From positions 3,394,687-3,458,686 of the forward strand of contig NZ_CP011883.2 in the NCBI RefSeq assembly GCF_000340435.2: 64,000 bases of DNA. The letters run 5' to 3'. This stretch comes from Mycobacterium haemophilum DSM 44634 (GTDB lineage Bacteria > Actinomycetota > Actinomycetes > Mycobacteriales > Mycobacteriaceae). This document shows positions 28,046 to 35,361 of this stretch, in pieces (within the stretch, counting starts at the first letter, position 1; each line of letters begins with the position of its first letter). Both the position numbers and the translations under genes were made by a program. A model generated the notes under the pieces. The model had not been told where the DNA came from. It searched no databases and saw only the letters and a list, made by a program, of their open reading frames with translations.

Positions 28046-29356
28046 CTAATCCTCGGCCTCGGGGGGTTCGGCTTTGGGCACTTCGTCGTCTCCAGAGACG
28101 TCGAAGGCAACGTTGAGGTCGTCGTCGGTGGACGCACCGTGGTTTACCGACGCTGCGTCGGCGTGCTCTTCGATCGGCGGGGCGGGTGGTGGTTTGGGCT
28201 GTCCGGGAAGCCTCCTGATCCCGCCGGCCACGACCACCGTGACCCAACCAACGACAGCGAACCAGAAGAAGACGCCGACCACCAGGGTGCCCTGATCCAC
28301 GCCCACATCGCCGAAATTGCCCAGCCGACCGCTCCCGGCGTAGCCAAGCAATGCCATCATTAGTGCCCCAGCCACCGCCGCGACCAGCAGCTTAGCCATC
28401 GCGGTAACCAGAGGCAGCGGATGTCTGGCGCATTGTTGCCCGACCGCCACCCCCGATGACGCGCCGATGATCAGCAGGGCGACCCAGACTGGCGCGAGCG
28501 GCGGCACGGGAGCCGCGGCTAATACTGGCAATGCCGGGATATCGCCACCAAAAACAGTGAACGAACTAAACGTCGCAAAACCAAGGTGGGCACTGGAACC
28601 GACCGCGACCGCCGCAGTGCCCACAATCACATTGGGCGCATACAGTACCGACAGCACTGTCAAGCTGAACTGGCCGAATATCGAATCGGTGATGCCGTAA
28701 AGCTCTTGCATTGTCGCCCAGTGCACAACCAGCGACCCCGCCGTCACCAGGCCGGAGAGCCCAAGCAACGCCAGCACCCCGGCTGTCGCGGCGCGCACCG
28801 AATCACCCACCCAGTCCGGCAGCCGCGATGCCGTCAGCACTCGTCGACCCACCCGCGAATTCACCCCGATCGCCGCACCGATGGAATGCACCACCAGCAC
28901 GCCGGTGAACGCGCGCAAGGCGTTGGGCGTCTGCAGCTCGGTCAGCACCGACGACGCGTCATGGATAACCGCCAGCGCGATCGCCGCTATCAGCAAGGGC
29001 CCGCCCAACGCGGACGCGACAACCCACCGGACAACAAGCCACGACGAGGACGCGGAGGTGGCCCGCGAAGTGCTGCGTGCAGTAGCCCACACCATCAACA
29101 GGACCGGCAGCAGCGGCATTACGCCCAGTTCGCGGCCGCCAATTGAGGTCGGCACCTGGTGCACGCCGAGCCAGATACTGGCGATGGCGCCCAACGCGCC
29201 GGTCATGTCGCTGTTGGCCATCAGCAGCTGGAGCAGCGTGACCGCGGCGATGATGACCAGCGCCACCACTGCCGGGCCGAATGCGACCCTTACCAGGTCA
29301 CGCGCCTGGCGAGCACCCGCGGCCCGATTGTCCTCACCTTTTGGCACCCTTTTCAT
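28046..29356 (-). CDS. Polytopic membrane protein (Rv0955 type, DUF6350)
   Basis: A 436-aa integral membrane protein with about ten hydrophobic helices from residue 28 (VAFGPAVVALVIIAAVTLLQLL) to about 380 (VVGVFFWFAVVGWVTVVVAG). It ends in an acidic, Pro-rich cytoplasmic tail (DDDLNVAFDVSGDDEVPKAEPPEAED region). Restricted to actinobacteria; no catalytic motifs seen. It lies 39 bp after the Tyr/Gln-rich membrane protein gene and before purN on the same strand, as in M. tuberculosis. Function unknown. Confidence 0.85.
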   Translation of the reverse strand: MKRVPKGEDNRAAGARQARDLVRVAFGPAVVALVIIAAVTLLQLLMANSDMTGALGAIASIWLGVHQVPTSIGGRELGVMPLLPVLLMVWATARSTSRATSASSSWLVVRWVVASALGGPLLIAAIALAVIHDASSVLTELQTPNALRAFTGVLVVHSIGAAIGVNSRVGRRVLTASRLPDWVGDSVRAATAGVLALLGLSGLVTAGSLVVHWATMQELYGITDSIFGQFSLTVLSVLYAPNVIVGTAAVAVGSSAHLGFATFSSFTVFGGDIPALPVLAAAPVPPLAPVWVALLIIGASSGVAVGQQCARHPLPLVTAMAKLLVAAVAGALMMALLGYAGSGRLGNFGDVGVDQGTLVVGVFFWFAVVGWVTVVVAGGIRRLPGQPKPPPAPPIEEHADAASVNHGASTDDDLNVAFDVSGDDEVPKAEPPEAED

Positions 29357-29395
29357 TCCCGGCGCATATGCCCAGCTAGGCGCGAAAGCGCCCGG

Positions 29396-30304
29396 TTAAA
29401 CCGGCGCTGACCCCGACGATGACGACGTCGAATCCTGACCCTGACCGTAGGACTGCTGACTCCCGGTGGGATTGGAGTAACTGACCGGAGCCGAACCCGC
29501 CTGCGACCCGGTGCCCGCACCGACCGATGGCGGGCTAAAGCTTGGGAAGCCGGTGGGTGGGGTCGCTGGTCCTTGCTGCGCCGAGTGCTGCGCGCCGAAT
29601 CCGCCCGTGGTCGGCATCCCGGCCTGGGTCGGAGCCTGGCTTGAGGTATATCCACCGTACTGCGACCCATACCCGGCGGGTGACTGCTGCGGGCTGTGCG
29701 CGTGCAGTCCGACCTGCGGCGGTCCACTCGGCTGGCCGTAATACGACTGAGGCCCGTACTGGCCATACTGCCCGTACTGGCCATACTGCGGGTAAGAGTC
29801 GTACCTCGGCCGCGGTACCGGTGCAGTGATAACACCCGCCTCCAGCAGAAGCGCGGCGACAGCAGCGATCGCTTGGAGCACGCTGCAAGCCAGAACGAAC
29901 CACATCGCCCAACCGATCGAGACGCCGGCGGGCATATTGATCATCTCCGAGACCGCCAGCAGCGCACCCAGCACCGCGATCGCCCCGACTACCCCGGCGT
30001 TGCTCTTCGCCTTGGGCAGCAGGGCCAACCCGGCAAGCAGGGCGGCCAGCAGCGCAACGACGACCGCAGTGCCGGCATCACCGGCGCGTCCACCGGAGCC
30101 CGGACCGAGGTCGGCGCTCAGGGTAAACGTCGGGCCGAAATTTCCGAGATACGCTGCCAGACCGAGTACCACCACCGCGATCGTCAAGTAGTGGGAAAGC
30201 TTGCTCTCACCGTCGTCGCTTTTGGCAAAAGAGAGTGTGGCGCCAGGGTAGGACCCGGCGGGCTGCGCGGGTGGATATCCGGGACTACCGGGCGAGTAGG
30301 TCAT
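29396..30304 (-). CDS. Membrane protein with Gly/Gln/Tyr-rich tail (Rv0954 type)
   Basis: A 302-aa protein. Residues about 1-35 form a Pro/Gly/Tyr-rich N-terminus, four TM helices lie between about 38 and 160, and a long low-complexity tail follows (YGQYGQYGQYG repeats, then Gln/Ser/Pro-rich). The M. tuberculosis orthologue, of similar length, has been named CwsA-like/34 kDa-antigen-like; I treat function as unknown. Start ATG 30304 (MTYSPGSPGYPP) matches the known start. The in-frame extension to 30355 lacks support. The tandem YGQ units make the tail length likely to vary between strains. Confidence 0.85.
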   Translation of the reverse strand: MTYSPGSPGYPPAQPAGSYPGATLSFAKSDDGESKLSHYLTIAVVVLGLAAYLGNFGPTFTLSADLGPGSGGRAGDAGTAVVVALLAALLAGLALLPKAKSNAGVVGAIAVLGALLAVSEMINMPAGVSIGWAMWFVLACSVLQAIAAVAALLLEAGVITAPVPRPRYDSYPQYGQYGQYGQYGPQSYYGQPSGPPQVGLHAHSPQQSPAGYGSQYGGYTSSQAPTQAGMPTTGGFGAQHSAQQGPATPPTGFPSFSPPSVGAGTGSQAGSAPVSYSNPTGSQQSYGQGQDSTSSSSGSAPV

Positions 30305-30535
30305 GACTCCTCCTGTTGCTTCCAGTGCCGTCACGGCGCCACTGCTGCAGTGCAACGCTGTGCTCCCACGCGCGCCGTTGGATAAACGCCTAAATTGGCA
30401 GCGCTTACGTTGCGACGCATTCGATCACCCACGCTAGCGCACGTTGGGGCGCCCGCGCCGGGGCCACCTGCGTGTCAACTCGCCCAGCACCGATGGCCGC
30501 CGCAATCGTCGGCTCGACCGCTTGCCCGCCGCAGG

Positions 30536-30549
30536 TGGAACACGTTCTA
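30536..30549. promoter_or_regulatory. KstR-type operator
   Basis: TGGAACACGTTCTA fits the TnnAACnnGTTnnA core recognised by KstR, the TetR repressor of cholesterol catabolism. It lies 9 bp before the ATG of the luciferase-like gene, where bound repressor would block transcription. Confidence 0.7.
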
Positions 30550-30558
30550 ATTCTCGGC

Positions 30559-31407
30559 ATGGACTACGGGCTTGTGCTTTTCACCAGCGACCGCGGCATC
30601 ACCCCCGCCGCGGCCGCCAAGCTTGCGGAGAGCCACGGCTTTCACACGTTCTACGTGCCCGAACACACCCATATCCCGGTTAGGCGCGAGGCAGCCCACC
30701 CGACGACCGGTGATGCATCGCTGCCCGACGACCGCTATATGCGCACCCTTGACCCATGGGTGAGTTTGGCCACGGCGTGCGCGGTGACGTCGCAGGTTCG
30801 GCTGTCCACCGCGGTGGCGCTGCCCGTCGAACATGACCCCATCGCGCTGGCGAAAAGCATTGCCACCCTGGACCATTTGTCCAGCGGCCGAGTGAGCCTC
30901 GGCGTCGGGTTCGGGTGGAATACCGACGAGCTCACCGATCACGGCGTGCCACCCGGGCGGCGCCGCACCATGTTGCGCGAATACCTCGAAGCAATGCGGG
31001 CGTTGTGGACACAAGAAGAAGCCAGCTACGACGGCGAGTTCGTCAGGTTCGGGCCTAGCTGGGCCTGGCCCAAGCCGGTGCAGGCGCACATTCCGGTGCT
31101 AGTGGGTGCGGCGGGCACCGAGAAGAACTTCACCTGGATCGCCCGCAACGCCGACGGCTGGATCACGACTCCGCGTGACTGCGACATCGACGAACCGGTG
31201 AAGCTGCTGAAGGACACCTGGGCGGCCGCTGGCCGTGACGGTGCTCCCCAGATTGTGGCCCTGGACATCAAACCGATGCCCGAGAAGCTGGCCCGGTGGT
31301 CCGAGCTCGGGGTGACCGAGGTGCTGTTCGGCATGCCGGACCGCACCGAAGACGAAGTCGCCGGCTACGTCGAACGGCTAGCCGGCAAACTGGCCGCTGC
31401 GGTGTAG
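30559..31407 (+). CDS. Luciferase-like (LLM) oxidoreductase (Rv0953c type)
   Basis: A 282-aa TIM-barrel flavin or F420-dependent oxidoreductase. Motifs are FYVPEHTHIP (about 25-34), PVEHDPIALAKSIATLDHLSSGRVSLGVGFGWN (conserved LLM core, about 94-126) and the C-terminal VLVGAAG. ATG 30559 is chosen because it gives MDYGLVLFTSDRG, the family start. The operator at 30536-30549 ends just before it. Control by KstR suggests a role in sterol breakdown; the substrate is not known. It converges on sucD. Confidence 0.88.
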   Translation: MDYGLVLFTSDRGITPAAAAKLAESHGFHTFYVPEHTHIPVRREAAHPTTGDASLPDDRYMRTLDPWVSLATACAVTSQVRLSTAVALPVEHDPIALAKSIATLDHLSSGRVSLGVGFGWNTDELTDHGVPPGRRRTMLREYLEAMRALWTQEEASYDGEFVRFGPSWAWPKPVQAHIPVLVGAAGTEKNFTWIARNADGWITTPRDCDIDEPVKLLKDTWAAAGRDGAPQIVALDIKPMPEKLARWSELGVTEVLFGMPDRTEDEVAGYVERLAGKLAAAV

Positions 31408-31424
31408 CACACTCGAGCAGCCCA

Positions 31425-32336
31425 TTACAGGGTGCGCAGCATTTCGCGGGCCAGCGCCGCCGTCTCCGACGGAGTCTTACCGACCTTGACGCCCGCCGCC
31501 TCCAGGGCTTCCTTCTTAGCGGCCGCGGTGCCCGACGAGCCGGACACGATGGCACCGGCGTGGCCCATCGTCTTGCCTTCCGGCGCAGTGAATCCCGCGA
31601 CATATCCGACGACGGGCTTGGACACGTTGGCCTTGATGTAGTCGGCGGCGCGCTCTTCGGCATCCCCACCGATCTCGCCGATCATGACGATGATCTTGGT
31701 ATCGGGATCTTTTTCGAAGGCCTCGATGGCGTCGATGTGGGTGGTACCGATCACCGGGTCGCCACCGATACCGATCGCGGTGGAGAAGCCGAAATCGCGG
31801 AGCTCGAACATCATCTGGTAGGTCAAAGTGCCCGACTTGGACACCAAACCAATCGGACCGGCTCCGGTGATGGTGGCCGGGGTGATGCCCACCAGCGCCT
31901 GGCCGGGCGTGATGATGCCGGGGCAGTTCGGCCCGATGATGCGGGTCTTGCCGCCCTTCTCCAGGTTATAAGCCCACGCATACGCAGTGTCCTGCACTGG
32001 AATTCCCTCGGTGATGACCACCAGCAGCGGGATCCCGGCGTCGATCGCTTCGATGATCGCGTCCTTGGCGAACTTGGGCGGCACGAAGATGATCGACACG
32101 TCGGCGCCGGTCTTTTCCATCGCCTCCGCGACGCCGCCGAACACCGGCAGCTTGATGATCCGGCCGCCCTTGTCCTCATGCGTGACGGTGGCGCCCGCCT
32201 TGCGGGCGTTGACGCCGCCCACGATTTGGGTGCCCGCCTTGAGCATTCGAGCGGTATGGACGGTGGCCTCGCTGCCAGTGATGCCCTGGACGACGACCTT
32301 GTTGTCTTTGGTCAGAAATATGGACATGTGAGTCAT
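31425..32336 (-). CDS. sucD: Succinyl-CoA synthetase alpha subunit
   Basis: A 303-aa CoA-binding subunit that interconverts succinyl-CoA and succinate with nucleotide triphosphate formation in the TCA cycle. The N-terminal CoA-binding Rossmann fold has VVVQGITGSEATVHT. The active-site phosphohistidine lies in KTMGHAGAIVSG (about residue 254). GPNCPGIITPG and GIGGDPVIGTTHIDAIE are family signatures. It lies 12 bp downstream of sucC in the same operon. Confidence 0.97.
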   Translation of the reverse strand: MTHMSIFLTKDNKVVVQGITGSEATVHTARMLKAGTQIVGGVNARKAGATVTHEDKGGRIIKLPVFGGVAEAMEKTGADVSIIFVPPKFAKDAIIEAIDAGIPLLVVITEGIPVQDTAYAWAYNLEKGGKTRIIGPNCPGIITPGQALVGITPATITGAGPIGLVSKSGTLTYQMMFELRDFGFSTAIGIGGDPVIGTTHIDAIEAFEKDPDTKIIVMIGEIGGDAEERAADYIKANVSKPVVGYVAGFTAPEGKTMGHAGAIVSGSSGTAAAKKEALEAAGVKVGKTPSETAALAREMLRTL

Positions 32337-32348
32337 GGGTCCTTTCGC

Positions 32349-33512
32349 TCAGGCGCTCGCCAGCTCGGCGGCCTTGTCGGCGGCCTCGTCCATCGTCGGA
32401 ACCAGCGTCACCAGCGGATGGTTGGCCTCAGCCAGGATGCGTCGGCCTTCTTCGACGTTATTGCCGTCCAGGCGCACCACCAAAGGCTTGTTAGCCTCCT
32501 CGCCCAAGATTTCCAACGCCTTGACAATTCCGGTGGCCACGGCGTCGCACGCGGTAATCCCGCCGAATACGTTGACGAACACGCTCTTGACTTGCTCGTC
32601 GCCCAAAACCACATCCAGACCGGCGGCCATCACCTCGGCGGAAGCGCCACCGCCGATATCGAGGAAGTTGGCCGGCTTAACGCCCCCATGCCCTTCCCCG
32701 GCATAGGCGACGACATCGAGGGTCGACATCACCAGACCGGCACCGTTTCCGATGATCCCCACCTCGCCGTCGAGCTTGACGTAGTTGAGGTCGTGCTGCT
32801 TGGCCTTGAGCTCCAGCGGGTCGGTGGCGTCGCGGTCCTCGAAGTCGGCGTGCCCGGGCTGGCGGAAGTCGGCGTTGGCGTCGAGCGTGACCTTGCCGTC
32901 CAGCGCGAGGATCTTGTCTTGCGGATCGCGTACCAGCGGGTTGACCTCCACCAGGGTGGCGTCCTCGGCGACGAAGAGCTCCCACAGCTTGGCGATGGTG
33001 ACCGCGGCGGTGTCCAGTACCTCAGCCGGCAGATGGCCCTGCTCCGCGATGGAACGCGCGAAGGCCAGGTCCACGCCCTTGACGGCGTCCACCGGGATCT
33101 TGGCCAGCCGTTCGGGCTTGGTGGCGGCCACCTCTTCGATCTCCATGCCGCCTTCCACCGAACACATCGCGAGGTAGGTCCGATTGGCCCGGTCGAGCAG
33201 GAAGGAGAGGTAGTACTCCTCGGCGATGTCGCTAGCTTCGGCCACCAGCAATTTTTTGACGATGTGGCCTTTGATATCCAGGCCAAGAATGTTCTTGGCG
33301 TGCTGGTAGGCATCGTCGGGGGTGGCGGCGTATTTGACGCCCCCCGCCTTGCCTCGCCCGCCGGTTTTTACTTGCGCTTTCACCATCACCGGACGACCGA
33401 TCTCGGTGGCGATGGCTTTAGCGCCTTCTGCGCTATCGGTCACCCGCCCCTGTGTGCCAGGTACGCCGTGCTTGGCGAACAATTCCTTGGCTTGATACTC
33501 AAAAAGATCCAT
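32349..33512 (-). CDS. sucC: Succinyl-CoA synthetase beta subunit
   Basis: A 387-aa ATP-grasp subunit. It begins MDLFEYQAKELFAKHGVP (conserved) and has VKAQVKTGGRGKAGGVKYA, EVNPLV with metal-binding residues, and GNGAGLVMSTLDVV. It pairs with SucD. ATG 33512 gives exactly the known length; the frame is open upstream without support. The divergent gap toward the M23 peptidase gene carries two CRP-like boxes that could control both sides. Confidence 0.97.
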   Translation of the reverse strand: MDLFEYQAKELFAKHGVPGTQGRVTDSAEGAKAIATEIGRPVMVKAQVKTGGRGKAGGVKYAATPDDAYQHAKNILGLDIKGHIVKKLLVAEASDIAEEYYLSFLLDRANRTYLAMCSVEGGMEIEEVAATKPERLAKIPVDAVKGVDLAFARSIAEQGHLPAEVLDTAAVTIAKLWELFVAEDATLVEVNPLVRDPQDKILALDGKVTLDANADFRQPGHADFEDRDATDPLELKAKQHDLNYVKLDGEVGIIGNGAGLVMSTLDVVAYAGEGHGGVKPANFLDIGGGASAEVMAAGLDVVLGDEQVKSVFVNVFGGITACDAVATGIVKALEILGEEANKPLVVRLDGNNVEEGRRILAEANHPLVTLVPTMDEAADKAAELASA

Positions 33513-33623
33513 GGGCTCACTGTCTTCGCATTGGCCAAATAGGTAGGCGGTGCCATATTCGGCAACACGCACGGTGGAACTGTAGCCACACGCCAAACGG
33601 CGGCTAACGCCGCATCCCACCGA

Positions 33624-33639
33624 TGTGAGACCAGTCACC
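33624..33639. promoter_or_regulatory. CRP-type box 1
   Basis: TGTGAGACCAGTCACC differs from the CRP consensus TGTGA-N6-TCACA at one position. It lies 112 bp upstream of sucC on one side. Confidence 0.6.
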
Positions 33640-33659
33640 AATTGTTAATTAGCCCGTAA

Positions 33660-33675
33660 CGTGATCCCAATCACA
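33660..33675. promoter_or_regulatory. CRP-type box 2
   Basis: CGTGATCCCAATCACA has one mismatch to TGTGA-N6-TCACA. It starts 36 bp from box 1 and ends 101 bp before the M23 peptidase start. M. tuberculosis Rv0950c is a reported CRP (Rv3676) target, as I recall. Confidence 0.7.
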
Positions 33676-33776
33676 ATCTCGGGCGGAATATGTCTCAGAT
33701 TTGCCAGCAGCATCCGCTAGCGGCTACCGTCTCAGGGTCCAGATAACGTTATGGTCACGATCCGAGGACATTTCAG

Positions 33777-34805
33777 TTGCCCCAGTACCATCTCGTTCGC
33801 TCCCGCATGGCTCCCGGAGCAGTGCGCTCCTCCCGCGACCGCTGGTTGGAGCACCACCGCAACGACGTTACCGAAATCATTCCCGTCGACGGCTTTGACG
33901 ACCTCGATGACCTTTATGACCTAGATTTGGCCGAAATTGACGAGCTGGAGTTCAGCGACGACTACAGCTTCAACAACGAAACGCAGGTGCTGCTGGCTCC
34001 AGAGCTCGACGATCTACATGACATCGACAATCTGACCTCGGAGCCGCTAGCCACGCCGGCCAACGTTGCCCCGAACTTCACCGGCGCGCGGCGCCGACCC
34101 GGCCAGCACCGAAAGCAACCGACCAGCGCGGCCAGAGGCCGTTTGCTGATCTCGGCAATGGCTGCCGGCGCGGTGGCCGCGGCAGCACATGCCGCCACCA
34201 CTCATGCCGCTACCCCCAAGATCGAGACGGTGTTGACCGCCAACGCATCGGCGCTGAGCGGTGCCGCGGTCAGCAATGCAACCCGCGGCGTCCAGGTCAT
34301 CGCGGTCCAGCCCGCAGCGAGTGCCGCGGTGCACAACGAGGAGCTCGCCAAAGGCGTGGCCTTCGCACACGAGCGCGCTCAGCGCGAGGCGCGCCTGGCG
34401 CAGCCGCTCTATGTGATGCCGACAAAAGGCACATTCACCTCAAATTTTGGGTACCGCTGGGGTGTGCTGCACGCCGGTATCGACCTCGCCAACGCGATCG
34501 GAACCCCGATCCTTGCGGTGTCCGACGGCGTTGTCATCGACGCTGGCCCGACCGCCGGCTACGGCATGTGGGTCAAGTTGCGCCACGCCGACGGCACGGT
34601 CACGCTCTACGGTCACGTCAATACCACGCTGGTCAGCGTCGGCCAGCGCGTGATGGCGGGCGACCAGATCGCCACCATAGGTAACCGAGGCAACTCCACC
34701 GGCCCGCACCTGCATTTCGAAGTGCTGCTGGGCGGCAGCGAGCGAATTGACCCCGTGCCGTGGCTGGCCAAGCGGGGAATCTACGTCGGCAACTACGCCG
34801 GTTGA
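33777..34805 (+). CDS. M23/LytM-type peptidase (Rv0950c type)
   Basis: A 342-aa cell-wall-associated protein. Residues 1-about 110 form an acidic cytoplasmic region (DDLDDLYDLDLAEIDELE). A hydrophobic anchor lies at about 122-143 (RLLISAMAAGAVAAAAHAA), and the M23 domain covers about 210-340. The zinc ligands are visible: HAGIDLAN (HxxxD) and HLHFEV (HxH), with GHVNT between. It would cut peptide bonds in peptidoglycan stems or cross-bridges, or regulate other hydrolases. The start is TTG 33777 with CGAGGA upstream; ATG 33807 is an alternative. Confidence 0.85.
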   Translation: MPQYHLVRSRMAPGAVRSSRDRWLEHHRNDVTEIIPVDGFDDLDDLYDLDLAEIDELEFSDDYSFNNETQVLLAPELDDLHDIDNLTSEPLATPANVAPNFTGARRRPGQHRKQPTSAARGRLLISAMAAGAVAAAAHAATTHAATPKIETVLTANASALSGAAVSNATRGVQVIAVQPAASAAVHNEELAKGVAFAHERAQREARLAQPLYVMPTKGTFTSNFGYRWGVLHAGIDLANAIGTPILAVSDGVVIDAGPTAGYGMWVKLRHADGTVTLYGHVNTTLVSVGQRVMAGDQIATIGNRGNSTGPHLHFEVLLGGSERIDPVPWLAKRGIYVGNYAG

Positions 34806-34809
34806 CCTT

Positions 34810-35358
34810 GTGACCGAGCCGGACGACCCGCCCTCACCCACCCCACCGCACGTCCCTACGGCGTCGCCCGACGGATCGCGGACCAGGATTATCCGACGCG
34901 CCCCGACAGGACCGATTCCTGCGGTCGCGGAATCGGCGGCCCCCACTCGTGTGGGCCGGCGGGCGGACCTAACCGGCGCACCGACCGATGAGCCGAGTTC
35001 CCGGGCAGCGGTCGCCGCCTGCGCGGTCAGCATCGTCAGCGGGTGGGCCACATCGGTGGTGGCCACCGACCTGATCGCCGGCTGGTGGAAATCCGACCGG
35101 CTGTTTTGCCTTGCGGTGGGGTTTCTCGCCCTGGTGTTTGCCATATCCACCGTGTCCGGCGTGATCATGCTGCTGCAACGGCGCTCTATTGGGCGCTACC
35201 TCATCGTCGCCGGCGCGGTGGTCGCCTTGCTGACCTACGGCGGTGTATTCATCGCCGGCGCCCGAGTTGCGTGGATCGTGCACGCGCTTCCCGTGCTGCC
35301 GATCGCCAGCGCGGTGCTGGTGGCACTTCCGCAGACCAAACGCTGGCTGGAAAGCTGA
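34810..35358 (+). CDS. Small actinobacterial membrane protein
   Basis: A 182-aa protein starting at GTG 34810, four bases after the M23 peptidase stop, so co-transcribed. Residues 1-75 are Pro/Arg-rich and cytoplasmic (TRIIRRAPTGPIPAV). Four hydrophobic helices follow (about 78-96, 102-120, 130-150, 156-172). It converges on uvrD1. No domain is recognised; a role next to the wall peptidase is inferred only from position. Confidence 0.7.
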   Translation: MTEPDDPPSPTPPHVPTASPDGSRTRIIRRAPTGPIPAVAESAAPTRVGRRADLTGAPTDEPSSRAAVAACAVSIVSGWATSVVATDLIAGWWKSDRLFCLAVGFLALVFAISTVSGVIMLLQRRSIGRYLIVAGAVVALLTYGGVFIAGARVAWIVHALPVLPIASAVLVALPQTKRWLES

Positions 35359-35361
35359 CTA

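Noticed and set aside
31296..33542. A 748-codon plus-strand open frame antisense to sucC and sucD
   Set aside because: It mirrors the codon pattern of sucD/sucC on the other strand. The translation is His/Gly/Asp-rich with no domain. GC-rich genomes often give such shadows.
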